From NCBI GenBank assembly GCA_023248995.1, contig JAHFDN010000002.1, positions 62,001-126,000 on the forward strand: 64,000 nucleotides of DNA. Direction: 5' to 3'. Shown here one piece after another: positions 55,021-63,449 of this stretch. The translations under genes and the position numbers were made by a program. The notes under the pieces are model-generated. The model searched no databases, had not been told where the DNA came from, and saw only the letters and a list, made by a program, of their open reading frames with translations. Source of the stretch: Candidatus Rokuibacteriota bacterium. GTDB lineage: Bacteria; Methylomirabilota; Methylomirabilia; Rokubacteriales; CSP1-6. How positions within the stretch are numbered: the first letter of the stretch is position 1; each line of letters opens with the position of its first letter.

Positions 55021-56159
55021 AGATCTCGGTGCTCTGCTTCGACTGCTCGGACAACGCCGCGGGGCGGGCTGATCTCCTGGCGCGGCTCTTGCGCGCCGAG
55101 CACGACGTCGAGGTGGTAGGGCCCTGCTTCGACGGGGAGGTCTGGGCGCCCGTCGGCGACGGGCCGGTGAAGTACCGGACGCTCCGCGGGTCGCGATACC
55201 CGAGATTCCTCCGAAGGCTTCCCGCGCTGGTCAGGCTGGCCGACGGCGACGTCCTCTACGCCTCCAAGGCGCGGGCGACAAGTTACGGCCTGGGATTGCT
55301 CGCGCGCCTGACCCGGCGGCGCCCGCTCCTGCTGGACATTGACGACTGGGAGGTCGGGTTCTTCCATCGGTCGGGGCTCTGGGGGCGGATCGGGCGCTCG
55401 TTCAACATCGGGAACCCCAACGGGCTTCCGTGGACGTGGCTCATGGAGCGACTCGCCGGCGGGGCCCAGGCGATCACGGTGGCCTCGAGGTTCCTCGAAC
55501 AGCGCTTCGGCGGCACGCTGATCACTCACGTCCGCGATACGGACGAATGGAGCCCCGAGCGGCACAGCCCGGGGCCCGGGCGGTCGCGTTTGGGCCTCCG
55601 GGACGAACGGGTCGTCATGTTTCTCGGCACGCCGCGCGAGCACAAGGGAATTGACGACCTCGCCCTAGCCGTCCGCCTCCTGGGACGACCCGACGTGGTG
55701 CTCGCCGTGGTGGGGTGCAACCTCGAGAGTCCCATCGGCCGCCGCCTCTCGGGGCTCGGGCGGAGCGTGAGGCTGGTTCCTCCGATTCCCTTCGGCGAGG
55801 TGCCGCTCTATCTCGCCGCGGCCGACGTGGTGGCGATCCCGCAGCGCTCGGGGCCCGACACCGCCGGCCAGATGCCGGCCAAGGTCTTCGACGCCATGGC
55901 CTTGGCCCGCCCCATCGTGGCGACGCGGGTCTCGATGATCCCGGAGGCCCTGGAAGGCTCTGGGCTCGTGGTCGAGCCCGGGGACCCGGCCGGGCTCGCC
56001 CGGGGCCTGGCCCGCCTCCTCGACGACCCCGCCCTAGCCGCGGCCCTCGGGCGGAAAGCGCGTGAGCGCTGCGTGGCGCGCTACAGTTACGCCGCCGCCC
56101 GCCCCATCCTGTTCCGCCTGATCGAAGAAGTCACCGCGCGAGCTCGAGCCAGCCGTTAA
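55017..56159 (+). CDS. GT4-like glycosyltransferase
   Basis: A 380-residue GT-B enzyme with a less typical N-domain ('VLCFDCSDNAAGRADLLARL'). The linker reads 'HVRDTDEWSPERH' in place of the usual GVD-x-x-x-F. The donor part is recognisable ('MFLGTPREHKGIDDLALAV', 'PAKVFDAMALARPIVAT'). The gene is more distant from the other GT4 genes here and may use another donor sugar. GTG start overlapping the previous stop; 29 bases precede the RidA gene. Confidence 0.86.
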   Translation: MKISVLCFDCSDNAAGRADLLARLLRAEHDVEVVGPCFDGEVWAPVGDGPVKYRTLRGSRYPRFLRRLPALVRLADGDVLYASKARATSYGLGLLARLTRRRPLLLDIDDWEVGFFHRSGLWGRIGRSFNIGNPNGLPWTWLMERLAGGAQAITVASRFLEQRFGGTLITHVRDTDEWSPERHSPGPGRSRLGLRDERVVMFLGTPREHKGIDDLALAVRLLGRPDVVLAVVGCNLESPIGRRLSGLGRSVRLVPPIPFGEVPLYLAAADVVAIPQRSGPDTAGQMPAKVFDAMALARPIVATRVSMIPEALEGSGLVVEPGDPAGLARGLARLLDDPALAAALGRKARERCVARYSYAAARPILFRLIEEVTARARASR

Positions 56160-56188
56160 CGAAGGCGGAGAAGAGAGGAGACACGATC

Positions 56189-56584
56189 GTGGAGCTCGAA
56201 TTCTTGATAGTCCCCGGCGCCCCGCCCCTTCCCCCCACGGCCGCATACAGTCACGCCGTGCGCGCGGGCGACTTCCTGTTCGTCACGGGACAACTCGGCG
56301 CCGATCCCCAAACCGGCGCCATCGTGCCCGGGGGGACGGTCGCCGAGACCCACCAGGCGATGCGGAATCTCCAGGCCGTGCTTCGGGGAGCGGGGACGAG
56401 CCTCGACGGGGCGGTCATGGCGCGCATCTACCTCGTCAACTTCGCCGACTACCCGGCGATGAACGCCGCCTACGCGAGCTACTTCAAGCCTAGCCGCCTG
56501 CCGGCCCGGACGACGGTAGGGGTCACCGCGCTCGCGATGGGTGCGCTCGTCGAGATCGATCTGATCGTCCGCCTCAGGCGGTGA
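56189..56584 (+). CDS. ridA: RidA family (YjgF/YER057c/UK114) protein
   Basis: A 131-residue RidA protein. The family includes enamine/imine deaminases that protect PLP enzymes. 'VTGQLGADPQTG', 'TVAETHQAMRNLQAVL', 'VNFADYPAMNAAYASYF' and the Arg in 'LPARTTVGV' (active-site residue in true RidA) are present. Its place between LPS glycosyltransferases is unusual; no link to sugar transfer is known to me. GTG start. Confidence 0.92.
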   Translation: MELEFLIVPGAPPLPPTAAYSHAVRAGDFLFVTGQLGADPQTGAIVPGGTVAETHQAMRNLQAVLRGAGTSLDGAVMARIYLVNFADYPAMNAAYASYFKPSRLPARTTVGVTALAMGALVEIDLIVRLRR

Positions 56585-56603
56585 TGCTGGAGGTCCCCGG
56601 ATC

Positions 56604-57728
56604 GTGAAGCTGGCGATCATCTGCCGGCCGTTCGTGTTCCACGGCGGCATCGAGACGGCGACGGCGGGCCTCGTCACACAATTCGTCCGCCAGGGGCACG
56701 AGGTCCACCTCTTCTCGACGGCGGGCCAGCAGGAAATGCCGGGGGTGAGGCTCCACCGTCTCAAGGTGCTCGCGGTCCCCTCGCTCGCGCGGATCCTGTC
56801 GTTCGCGCTGGCCGCGCGGGCGGCGCTCTCGCGCGAATCCTTCGACGTCGTCCAGAGCCACGAGCGCACGCTCGGGCAGGACATCTACCGGGCGGGGGAG
56901 GGGTGTCACCGAGCCTACCTCGAGGTCAAGGCCCGGCGGCTCGGGCCGCTCGGGCGAGTCGCCCTCCGGGCCAACCCCTCGCACCGCGCGCTGCTCTGCC
57001 TCGAGCGGAGGATCTTCTCTCCGGCGGGGACCGAGCGGATCGTGGCGATCTCCCGGCTCGGCAAGGCCGAGATCCATCACCTCTACGGGCTCCCCGATTC
57101 CCGGGTGACCGTCGTCTACAACGGGGTGGACCAGACCCGCTTCCACCCGGCCAATCGAGAGATCTACCGCGCCGAAACGCGAGAAGCCCTCGGCCTCGGG
57201 CAGGCCGCCTGGGTGGTGCTGTTCGTGGGCTCCGGCTTCGAGCGCAAAGGCCTCGGGCCGCTCGTCGAAGGCCTGGCGCTCGCCAGGGACGGGGAAAGCC
57301 GTCTCGTCGTCGTGGGCAAAGGGGATAGGACTCCCTACCGGAGGCTGGCGAGCCGTCTTGGCGTAGCGGACCAGGTCGTGTGGCTCGCACCGCGCCCGGA
57401 CGTGGAGCGGTTGTACGCGGCGGCCGACGCCGTGGCGCTCCCGGCGCTCTACGAGCCGTTCGGCAACGTCCACCTGGAGGCGCTGGCCTCGGGGTTGCCG
57501 GTCCTGGCTTCGTCCCGAGCCGGAGGGGCCGAGGTCGTGAGCCACGGGAAGAACGGCTGGATCCTCGACGACCCCGAGAACGCGCGGGAAATCCGGGAGG
57601 GCCTCGAAGGACTCCGCCAGGCGGGCGACCGCTGGCGCGACACCGCCCGAGCCGCGGCGCTGCCATTCACCTACGAAGCTCAGGTGCGGTCGCTCCTCGG
57701 GGTTTTCCGGTCGCTTCGCCCGCGCTGA
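56604..57728 (+). CDS. GT4 family glycosyltransferase (WaaG-like)
   Basis: A 374-residue GT-B enzyme that resembles WaaG-type glucosyltransferases: 'HGGIETATAGLVTQFV' in the N-domain, 'QSHERTLGQDIYRAGEGCHRAY', 'VVYNGVDQTRFHP', 'VGSGFERKGLGPLVEGLA' and donor site 'YEPFGNVHLEALASG'. The 'QSHERTLGQDIYRAGEG' stretch is shared with LPS core alpha-1,3-glucosyltransferases, so an inner-to-outer core hexose transfer is likely. GTG start. Confidence 0.9.
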   Translation: MKLAIICRPFVFHGGIETATAGLVTQFVRQGHEVHLFSTAGQQEMPGVRLHRLKVLAVPSLARILSFALAARAALSRESFDVVQSHERTLGQDIYRAGEGCHRAYLEVKARRLGPLGRVALRANPSHRALLCLERRIFSPAGTERIVAISRLGKAEIHHLYGLPDSRVTVVYNGVDQTRFHPANREIYRAETREALGLGQAAWVVLFVGSGFERKGLGPLVEGLALARDGESRLVVVGKGDRTPYRRLASRLGVADQVVWLAPRPDVERLYAAADAVALPALYEPFGNVHLEALASGLPVLASSRAGGAEVVSHGKNGWILDDPENAREIREGLEGLRQAGDRWRDTARAAALPFTYEAQVRSLLGVFRSLRPR

Positions 57729-57742
57729 AACGGGATTTCTCA

Positions 57743-57771
57743 TTGAAAATTCAGGCCGTTCGGATTACACT
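57743..57771 (+). promoter_or_regulatory. Sigma-70-type promoter for gmhB; probably leaderless
   Basis: TTGAAA (57743-57748, 5/6) and TACACT (57766-57771, 4/6) are exactly 17 bases apart. The gmhB ATG is at 57780, only eight bases after the -10, so the transcript would start at or just before the start codon. Confidence 0.55.
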
Positions 57772-57779
57772 GCCCCACG

Positions 57780-58361
57780 ATGCCAGGCGAGCCGGCTGTC
57801 TTCATCGACCGTGACGGGACCCTGAGCGAGGAGATCGGCTACGTCAATCATCCCCGGCGTCTGCGCCTCCTCCCCCGGAGCGCCGAGGCCATCCGCCGCC
57901 TCAACCGGTCGGGGCTCAAAGCCGTGATGGTGACGAACCAGAGCGGGGTCGCCCGGGGCTACTTCAGCGAGGAGGTCCTCCACGCCGTGAACGAGGCCCT
58001 CGTGAGCCAGCTCAAGACGGAGGGCGCCTACTTGGACGGCCTCTACGTCTGCGTCCATCACCCGACCGAGGGTGAGCCTCCATACCGCGCTTCCTGCGAC
58101 TGCCGGAAGCCCGAGCCGGGCCTCCTCCGGCGCGCCGCCGGGGACCTCGGGCTCGACCTCTCCCGCTCGTGGGTCGTGGGCGATAAGATCTCGGACGTGG
58201 TGACCGGCCGGCGCGTCGGGGCCGGCTCGATCCTGGTGCTCACGGGCTACGGGCTCGGCGAGTGGGAATATCGCCGGTCGCGCTGGCCCACCCAGCCGGA
58301 TCACGTGGCCGGCGATCTCCTGGACGCCGTGGAGTGGATCCTGGCCCGGAGGGAGCGGTGA
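57780..58361 (+). CDS. gmhB: D-glycero-D-manno-heptose 1,7-bisphosphate 7-phosphatase
   Basis: A 193-residue HAD phosphatase in ADP-heptose synthesis. The nucleophile motif DxDGT is 'FIDRDGTLSEE', 'MVTNQSGVARGYF' is motif II, and the zinc loop has Cys/His ligands in 'VCVHHPTEG' and 'CDCRKPEPG'. 'VVGDKISDV' is motif IV. It begins the heptose block and has its own promoter; the stop overlaps the kinase gene. Confidence 0.95.
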   Translation: MPGEPAVFIDRDGTLSEEIGYVNHPRRLRLLPRSAEAIRRLNRSGLKAVMVTNQSGVARGYFSEEVLHAVNEALVSQLKTEGAYLDGLYVCVHHPTEGEPPYRASCDCRKPEPGLLRRAAGDLGLDLSRSWVVGDKISDVVTGRRVGAGSILVLTGYGLGEWEYRRSRWPTQPDHVAGDLLDAVEWILARRER

Positions 58362-59377
58362 TGTTTCCGGCGCAGCGCCTCCGGGCTCTCGTGGATCGGT
58401 TCGGCGGGAAAACGGTCCTGGTCGTCGGCGACCTGATCGCCGACGAGTACATCTACGGGAAGCCCTCGCGCATCTCCCGTGAGGCGCCGGTCCTCATCCT
58501 CCGCTTCTCCTCCCGCGAGGTGAGGCTCGGCGGTGCCGCCAATGCGTCCCACAACGTCCACGCCCTCGGGGCGCGCGTGCTGCCGGTGGGCGTCGTCGGC
58601 TGGGACCCGGCCGGCGAGGAGGTGCTCGCTCTCTGCCGATCGCTGGGGATTCCCACCGACGGCATCGTCCGGACCGGCGAGCGCCCCACGCCGGTGAAGA
58701 CTCGGATCATGGCGGGCGGGTACCGTTCGACCCGCCAGCAGGTCGTGCGGGTGGATCGCGAACCGGCGCCGACCCTCGACCCCGCGACGGAGGCGGCGCT
58801 GATCGAGCGGGTCGCTGCCCTGGGAGCGTCGGCGGACGCGATCCTTCTCTCCGACTACGGCTACGGCCTCCTGACCCCGGCGCTCGTCGAGCAGGTCATG
58901 GACGTCTCGCGCAGGAGCGGAGGGCTCGTGACGGCCGACAGCCGCTACGATCTGCTTCGCTTCCGCGGGGTCACGGCGGCCACGCCCAACGAGCCCGAGG
59001 TCGAGGAACTGGTGGGCGGCCCGCTGGACGACGAGCCCGCGCTCGAGAAGGCCGGCCGCCAGCTCGTGGAGCGCCTCGATTGCCGCTACCTGCTCGTGAC
59101 GCGGGGGAGCCGGGGGATGGCCGTGTTCGAGCGGGAGGGGCCGGCCACCTTTCTGCCGATTTACGGCAGCGACGAGATCGCCGACGTCACGGGGGCCGGG
59201 GACACCGTGATCAGCACCTTCACGCTCGCCCTGGCAGCCGGCACGCCTCCCGTCGAGGCGGCGTGGCTCGCGAACGTGGCGGGCGGCCTCGTGGTCATGA
59301 AGCGGGGAACCGCCCCGATCGTCCGCGCCGAGCTCCTCCAGGCCCTCGCGAGCGATGGCACGCCGCGTGAGTCTTGA
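58361..59377 (+). CDS. rfaE1: D-glycero-beta-D-manno-heptose-7-phosphate kinase (HldE kinase domain)
   Basis: A 338-residue PfkB-family kinase making heptose 1,7-bisphosphate. '[13 protein letters not shown]', '[15 protein letters not shown]' and the signature '[13 protein letters not shown]' with the catalytic Asp are present. In E. coli this is the N-terminal half of HldE; here it is a separate gene, overlapping the adenylyltransferase gene by 23 bases. Confidence 0.95.
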   Translation: MFPAQRLRALVDRFGGKTVLVVGDLIADEYIYGKPSRISREAPVLILRFSSREVRLGGAANASHNVHALGARVLPVGVVGWDPAGEEVLALCRSLGIPTDGIVRTGERPTPVKTRIMAGGYRSTRQQVVRVDREPAPTLDPATEAALIERVAALGASADAILLSDYGYGLLTPALVEQVMDVSRRSGGLVTADSRYDLLRFRGVTAATPNEPEVEELVGGPLDDEPALEKAGRQLVERLDCRYLLVTRGSRGMAVFEREGPATFLPIYGSDEIADVTGAGDTVISTFTLALAAGTPPVEAAWLANVAGGLVVMKRGTAPIVRAELLQALASDGTPRES

Positions 59378-59840
59378 GGACGCGGCCCTGATCGCGGGGA
59401 AACTCAGCCGAGAGGGAAAACGTCTCGTCCTCGCCAACGGCTGCTTCGACCTTCTCCACGTCGGGCACGTCCGTTACCTCGAGGGGGCGCGCCGCCTCGG
59501 GGACGCCCTTCTGGTCGCGGTGAATTCCGATGCCTCGGTCAGGCGGCTCAAGGGGCCCGGCCGGCCCATCATGCCGGAGGGCGAGCGGGCCGAGATCCTG
59601 GGGGCGCTCTCGTGCGTGGACTACGTGCTGATCTTCGCCGACGACACGGCGGACGCCCTCGTCGCCCGCCTCCGCCCTGCGGTGCACGCCAAGGGCACCG
59701 ACTACAGGGAGGAGAGCGTGCCGGAGCGTGAGTCGGTCCTGGCCCACGGCGGCCGCGTCGCCATCGCCGGCGATCCGAAGAGCCACTCCACCCGAGATGT
59801 CATCCAGACCATCGTCCGGGCGTTCGGCAAGCAGGGATGA
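59355..59840 (+). CDS. rfaE2: Heptose-1-phosphate adenylyltransferase (HldE C-terminal domain)
   Basis: A 161-residue cytidylyltransferase-like enzyme that makes ADP-heptose from heptose 1-phosphate. '[17 protein letters not shown]' holds the HxGH motif, and '[17 protein letters not shown]' and '[12 protein letters not shown]' are conserved. It corresponds to the second half of HldE. No GmhD epimerase or GmhA isomerase gene is in the window. Confidence 0.95.
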   Translation: MARRVSLEDAALIAGKLSREGKRLVLANGCFDLLHVGHVRYLEGARRLGDALLVAVNSDASVRRLKGPGRPIMPEGERAEILGALSCVDYVLIFADDTADALVARLRPAVHAKGTDYREESVPERESVLAHGGRVAIAGDPKSHSTRDVIQTIVRAFGKQG

Positions 59841-60841
59841 AGATCGCCATCGTCAAACTCTCCTCGCTGGGCGATGTCCTGCACGCGCTGCCGGTCGCCC
59901 ACGCCCTCCGTCGCCACTTCTCCCGGGCGCACCTCACCTGGATCGTCGAGGCCCGGGAGTCCGCCGTCCTGAACGGTCACCCGGCGCTCGACGCCGTGGA
60001 ATCGGTGGACACCCGCCTCTGGCGGCGGCTCGTCTGGCGCCCGGCCGGGGTGCCTGAGGTCGCGCGGAAACTCGGGCGGCTGACCGAGCGCATCCGCCGC
60101 GCCCGCTTCGACGTCGCCATTGACCTTCAGGGGCTCATGAAGAGCGGCCTCCTTACGGCGTTCACCGGTGCGCCCGTTCGCATCGGCTTCGCCCTCCGTT
60201 ACTGCTGGGAGCCACTCAACGTGCTCTTCACGAACCGCCGTGTGGCGCCGCCGCCGGCCGCGGTGCACGTCGTGGACCAATGCCTGTCGCTCCTGGAGCC
60301 GCTCGGGGTGAAGCCCGGCGCGCCCGTCTGGGAACTGCCCTCGAATCCGGAGGCCGAGAGGCGGATCGATGAGTTCCTCGCGGAGCAGGGCGTCAAGCCG
60401 CACGACCGCCTGGTCATGCTTAATCCGGGGGCCGGGCATCCGGAGAAGCGGTGGCCGCTCGCGCGCTTTGGACGGCTGGCCGAGCGCCTGGCCGTCGAGG
60501 CCGGGGCGCGGGTGCTGCTCGTGTGGGGCCCTGACGAGGAGACGATGGCCCGGGGCATCGCCGCCGGGATGACCTCCCGGCCGCTCCTGGCACCGGCGAC
60601 GACGATTCCCGAGTTGTCCGCCCTCCTGCGCCGTGCATCCCTCATGGTGGCCGGGGACACAGGGCCGCTGCACCTGGCGGCTGCGCTCGGCGTCCCCTGC
60701 GTCGGCCTCTACGGGCCGACCCGCGCCCTCCGCAACGGCCCGTACGGCGCCCGGTGCCGCGGTCTTCAGAGCTCGAACGGGACGCTCGCGGCGATCACCC
60801 CGGACGAGGTGTTCGGGACCGCGCTGGAGCTCCTCGAATGA
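59837..60841 (+). CDS. waaC: Lipopolysaccharide heptosyltransferase I
   Basis: A 334-residue GT9 enzyme adding the first heptose to Kdo. '[19 protein letters not shown]', '[17 protein letters not shown]', '[18 protein letters not shown]' and '[17 protein letters not shown]' are typical of WaaC. It directly follows the ADP-heptose genes (4-base overlap), giving precursor and transferase in one unit. Confidence 0.94.
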   Translation: MKIAIVKLSSLGDVLHALPVAHALRRHFSRAHLTWIVEARESAVLNGHPALDAVESVDTRLWRRLVWRPAGVPEVARKLGRLTERIRRARFDVAIDLQGLMKSGLLTAFTGAPVRIGFALRYCWEPLNVLFTNRRVAPPPAAVHVVDQCLSLLEPLGVKPGAPVWELPSNPEAERRIDEFLAEQGVKPHDRLVMLNPGAGHPEKRWPLARFGRLAERLAVEAGARVLLVWGPDEETMARGIAAGMTSRPLLAPATTIPELSALLRRASLMVAGDTGPLHLAAALGVPCVGLYGPTRALRNGPYGARCRGLQSSNGTLAAITPDEVFGTALELLE

Positions 60842-60889
60842 CGGGCTCGATGTCGGTCCTGGCCGGGTCCTCATGGAATTGGCACGCCA

Positions 60890-60960
60890 CTCTTCGAGCG
60901 CCGGCTCCGCCGGCGCAACCCTTGGGGGGAGGTATCGGAAGGGGGGCGGAGTCCCCCTCC
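60890..60960. repeat. Two adjacent palindromes between waaC and the GT2 gene
   Basis: GCGCCGGC (60898-60905) pairs with GCCGGCGC (60909-60916) around TCC. About 25 bases on, a G-run (60941-60946) pairs with CCCCC (60953-60957) around a short loop. The 127-base gap has no gene. The unit looks like a compact intergenic repeat, possibly dispersed in the genome, or a processing/termination structure. Confidence 0.6.
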
Positions 60961-60968
60961 GAGCGGCA

Positions 60969-61718
60969 ATGACGCGGCTCTCCGTGGCGGTCATCACCTG
61001 GAACGAGGAGGAGCGGCTCCGCGCCTGCCTGGAGAGCGTGGCCTGGGCGGACGAGATCGTCCTCGTGGACGCCGAGTCCACCGACAAGACGGTGCAGGTG
61101 GCGCGCGACTTCACCGATCGCATCTGGGTCCGGCCGTGGCCGGGCTTCGCGGGGCAGAAGAACTTCGCGCTGGAGCAGGCCGCCGGCGACTGGGTGCTCT
61201 CGCTGGACGCCGATGAGCAGGTCCCGGCGGAGCTCCGGCGGGAAATCGAAGCCGTGCTCGCGCGGGGCGGCCCGGCCGACGGCTATCAGATCCCCCGGAA
61301 GAATTTCTTCTGGGGCGCCTGGGTCCGTCACGGCCGGCTCTACCCCGACTACCAGCGTCGCCTCTTCCGGCGTGGCCGGGGGCGGTTCGTGGAACGGGCG
61401 GTCCACGAGTCCGTCGAGATCCGGGGGTCGGTGGGACGGCTCGAGTCCCCGCTCCTCCACCATTCGTACCGGAGCCTGGAGGAGTTCCTCCAGCGGTCGA
61501 ACCGCTACTCGATGCTGGCCGCCCAGGAGTGGCTCCAGAGCGGGCGCACCGTCCGCGCGACAGACCTGGCCCTGCGCCCGATGGGGCGTTTTCTCTCGAT
61601 GTACCTCCTCCACCTGGGCTTTCTCGACGGCTGGCGGGGGTTTCTCCTGGCCGCGCTCTACGCGCACTACGTCTTCCTCAGGACGGCCAAGGCCTGGGAG
61701 TCGCGCCGCCATGCGTGA
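60969..61718 (+). CDS. GT2 family glycosyltransferase (WaaE/KdtX-like)
   Basis: A 249-residue GT-A enzyme. 'SVAVITWNEEERLRACLESV' opens the nucleotide-sugar domain, 'DEIVLVDAESTDKTV' and the DxD-type 'SLDADEQVP' bind the donor, and 'RKNFFWGAWVRHG' and 'FVERAVHESVE' match the LPS-core beta-glucosyltransferase (WaaE) subgroup. The ATG at 60969 starts the homologous region; the longer frame lies in waaC and the spacer. Confidence 0.91.
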   Translation: MTRLSVAVITWNEEERLRACLESVAWADEIVLVDAESTDKTVQVARDFTDRIWVRPWPGFAGQKNFALEQAAGDWVLSLDADEQVPAELRREIEAVLARGGPADGYQIPRKNFFWGAWVRHGRLYPDYQRRLFRRGRGRFVERAVHESVEIRGSVGRLESPLLHHSYRSLEEFLQRSNRYSMLAAQEWLQSGRTVRATDLALRPMGRFLSMYLLHLGFLDGWRGFLLAALYAHYVFLRTAKAWESRRHA

Positions 61719-62694
61719 GCGGGTCCTCTCGGGGATGCGCCCCACGGGCAAGCTGCACCTGGGCAATTACCTGGGTGCCTTGGACAACTGGGTCGGGCTC
61801 CAGGCGGATTACGACTGCTTCTACTTCATCGCCAACTGGCACGCGCTCACGAGCGACCTTTCCCACGCGGCGGAGATCCCGGACAACACGGTCGAGATGC
61901 TGGCGGACTGGCTCGGCGCCGGCCTCAATCCCGAGCGCTCGACCCTCTTCGTGCAGTCGCTGGTGCCCGAGCACGCCGAGCTCCACCTCCTGTTCTCCAT
62001 GATCGTCCCCGTGTCCTGGCTCGAGCGTGTGCCGACCTACAAGGAGATGATCGAGCAGCTCGGGCTCGAGTCGCCTTCCTACGGGCTCCTGGGCTACCCG
62101 CTCCTCCAGGCGGCGGACATTCTCATGTACAAGCCGCGGTACGTCCCGGTGGGGGTGGACCAGCTCCCGCACATCGAGCTGACCCGGGAGGTCGCCCGCC
62201 GGTTCAACCACGCCTTCGCGCCCATCTTTCCCGAGCCCGACGCCAAGCTCACCCTGATCCCGAAGGTCCCCGGGACCGACGGGAGAAAAATGTCCAAGAG
62301 CTACGGCAACGCCATCTACCTCTCGGACCCGCCGGAGGTGTTCACCCCCAAGATCAAGACGATGATGACCGACCCCGCCCGGAAGCGGCGGAGCGACCCC
62401 GGCAACCCGGCGCTCTGCCCGGTCTTCGACCTCCACAAGATCTTCACCCCGGAGGGGCCGCGCGAGGCGTGCGCTGCCGGGTGCCGCAGCGCGGGGATCG
62501 GCTGTCTCGACTGCAAGGGCGTGCTCCTCGATCACCTCCTCCCCCGGCTCGGGGCGATCAGGGAGCGACGGCAGAAGTTCATCGAAAAACCAAAGGAAAT
62601 CATTGAGATCCTGACCGAAGGCTCAAAGAAAGCTCGAAGCGTCGCCCGGGCCACGATGGAAGAGGTCCGCCGGGCGGTGGGGATGGATCTATGA
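61711..62694 (+). CDS. trpS: Tryptophanyl-tRNA synthetase
   Basis: A 327-residue class I synthetase. The HIGH-type motif reads 'GKLHLGNYLGAL', 'YPLLQAADILMYKP' and 'VGVDQLPHIELTRE' are TrpRS-specific, and the KMSKS loop is intact ('GRKMSKSYGN'). A Cys-rich segment ('CAAGCRSAGIGCLDC') near residue 255 may bind metal, as in some TrpRS. The start overlaps the GT2 gene by eight bases. Confidence 0.96.
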   Translation: MRERVLSGMRPTGKLHLGNYLGALDNWVGLQADYDCFYFIANWHALTSDLSHAAEIPDNTVEMLADWLGAGLNPERSTLFVQSLVPEHAELHLLFSMIVPVSWLERVPTYKEMIEQLGLESPSYGLLGYPLLQAADILMYKPRYVPVGVDQLPHIELTREVARRFNHAFAPIFPEPDAKLTLIPKVPGTDGRKMSKSYGNAIYLSDPPEVFTPKIKTMMTDPARKRRSDPGNPALCPVFDLHKIFTPEGPREACAAGCRSAGIGCLDCKGVLLDHLLPRLGAIRERRQKFIEKPKEIIEILTEGSKKARSVARATMEEVRRAVGMDL

Positions 62695-63449
62695 GCCTGA
62701 CCGGAGAGTCGCCCCTGACCGTGAGGGTCGAGACGTTCGAGGGCCCTCTGGATCTGCTCCTCCACCTCTGCCGGACCAACGAGATGGACCTGAGCCAGCT
62801 GCCGATCCGGATGATCACCGACCAGTATCTGGCCCACCTCGAGTCCATCCAGTTTCGGGATCTCGAGACGGCGGGCGCCTTCATGGTGCTCGCGGCCACC
62901 CTCATCTACCTCAAGTCCAAGCTCCTCCTGCCCCCGGACGAGAGCCAGGACGAAGCCCTGGACGAGGAGGGCCTGCTGCTCCGCGAGGAGCTGGAGGTGC
63001 GCCTCAGGGAGTATGCGCGGGTCAAGGCCCTCGGCCTCTGGCTCGCGGAGCGCGAGGCCGAGCAGACGCTCCTCTTCGGCCGCGCGTGGAGCGAGCTGCC
63101 GCCGGCCGACGAGATCCCTCTCGAAGACCTGAGTGTCCATCTTTTGGACCGGGCGTACCGGCGCGTGCTCGATGAGGGAAGCCGCCAGGTGGCGCGGGAG
63201 GTGGAGCCGAACCCGCTCTCCGTGCTGGAGCGCATGGGAGAGATCCTCTCTCTCCTCCGCCACACCTGGTCGCTCCTCTTCTCGTCCCTGGTCGGCAGCG
63301 CGCGCGCGCGCTCGGAGCTGGTCGTCACGCTTCTGGCGCTGCTCGAGCTCGCCCGGCTCGGGCAGGTCCGGGCCCGGCAGGGCGAGCTGTTCGGCGAGAT
63401 CGTGATCGAGCGGAGCAATGCGGAGGTGACCAATGCCCCAACCCATTGA
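62691..63449 (+). CDS. scpA: Segregation and condensation protein A
   Basis: A 252-residue kleisin that bridges Smc heads. 'VRVETFEGPLDLLLHLCRTNEMD' (partial: FEGPLDLLLHL) is the Smc-neck binding N-terminus, 'TLIYLKSKLLLPPDE' follows, and a C-terminal winged-helix region ('VVTLLALLELARLGQV') contacts the Smc head. It overlaps trpS by four bases and scpB by 17. Confidence 0.95.
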   Translation: MSLTGESPLTVRVETFEGPLDLLLHLCRTNEMDLSQLPIRMITDQYLAHLESIQFRDLETAGAFMVLAATLIYLKSKLLLPPDESQDEALDEEGLLLREELEVRLREYARVKALGLWLAEREAEQTLLFGRAWSELPPADEIPLEDLSVHLLDRAYRRVLDEGSRQVAREVEPNPLSVLERMGEILSLLRHTWSLLFSSLVGSARARSELVVTLLALLELARLGQVRARQGELFGEIVIERSNAEVTNAPTH

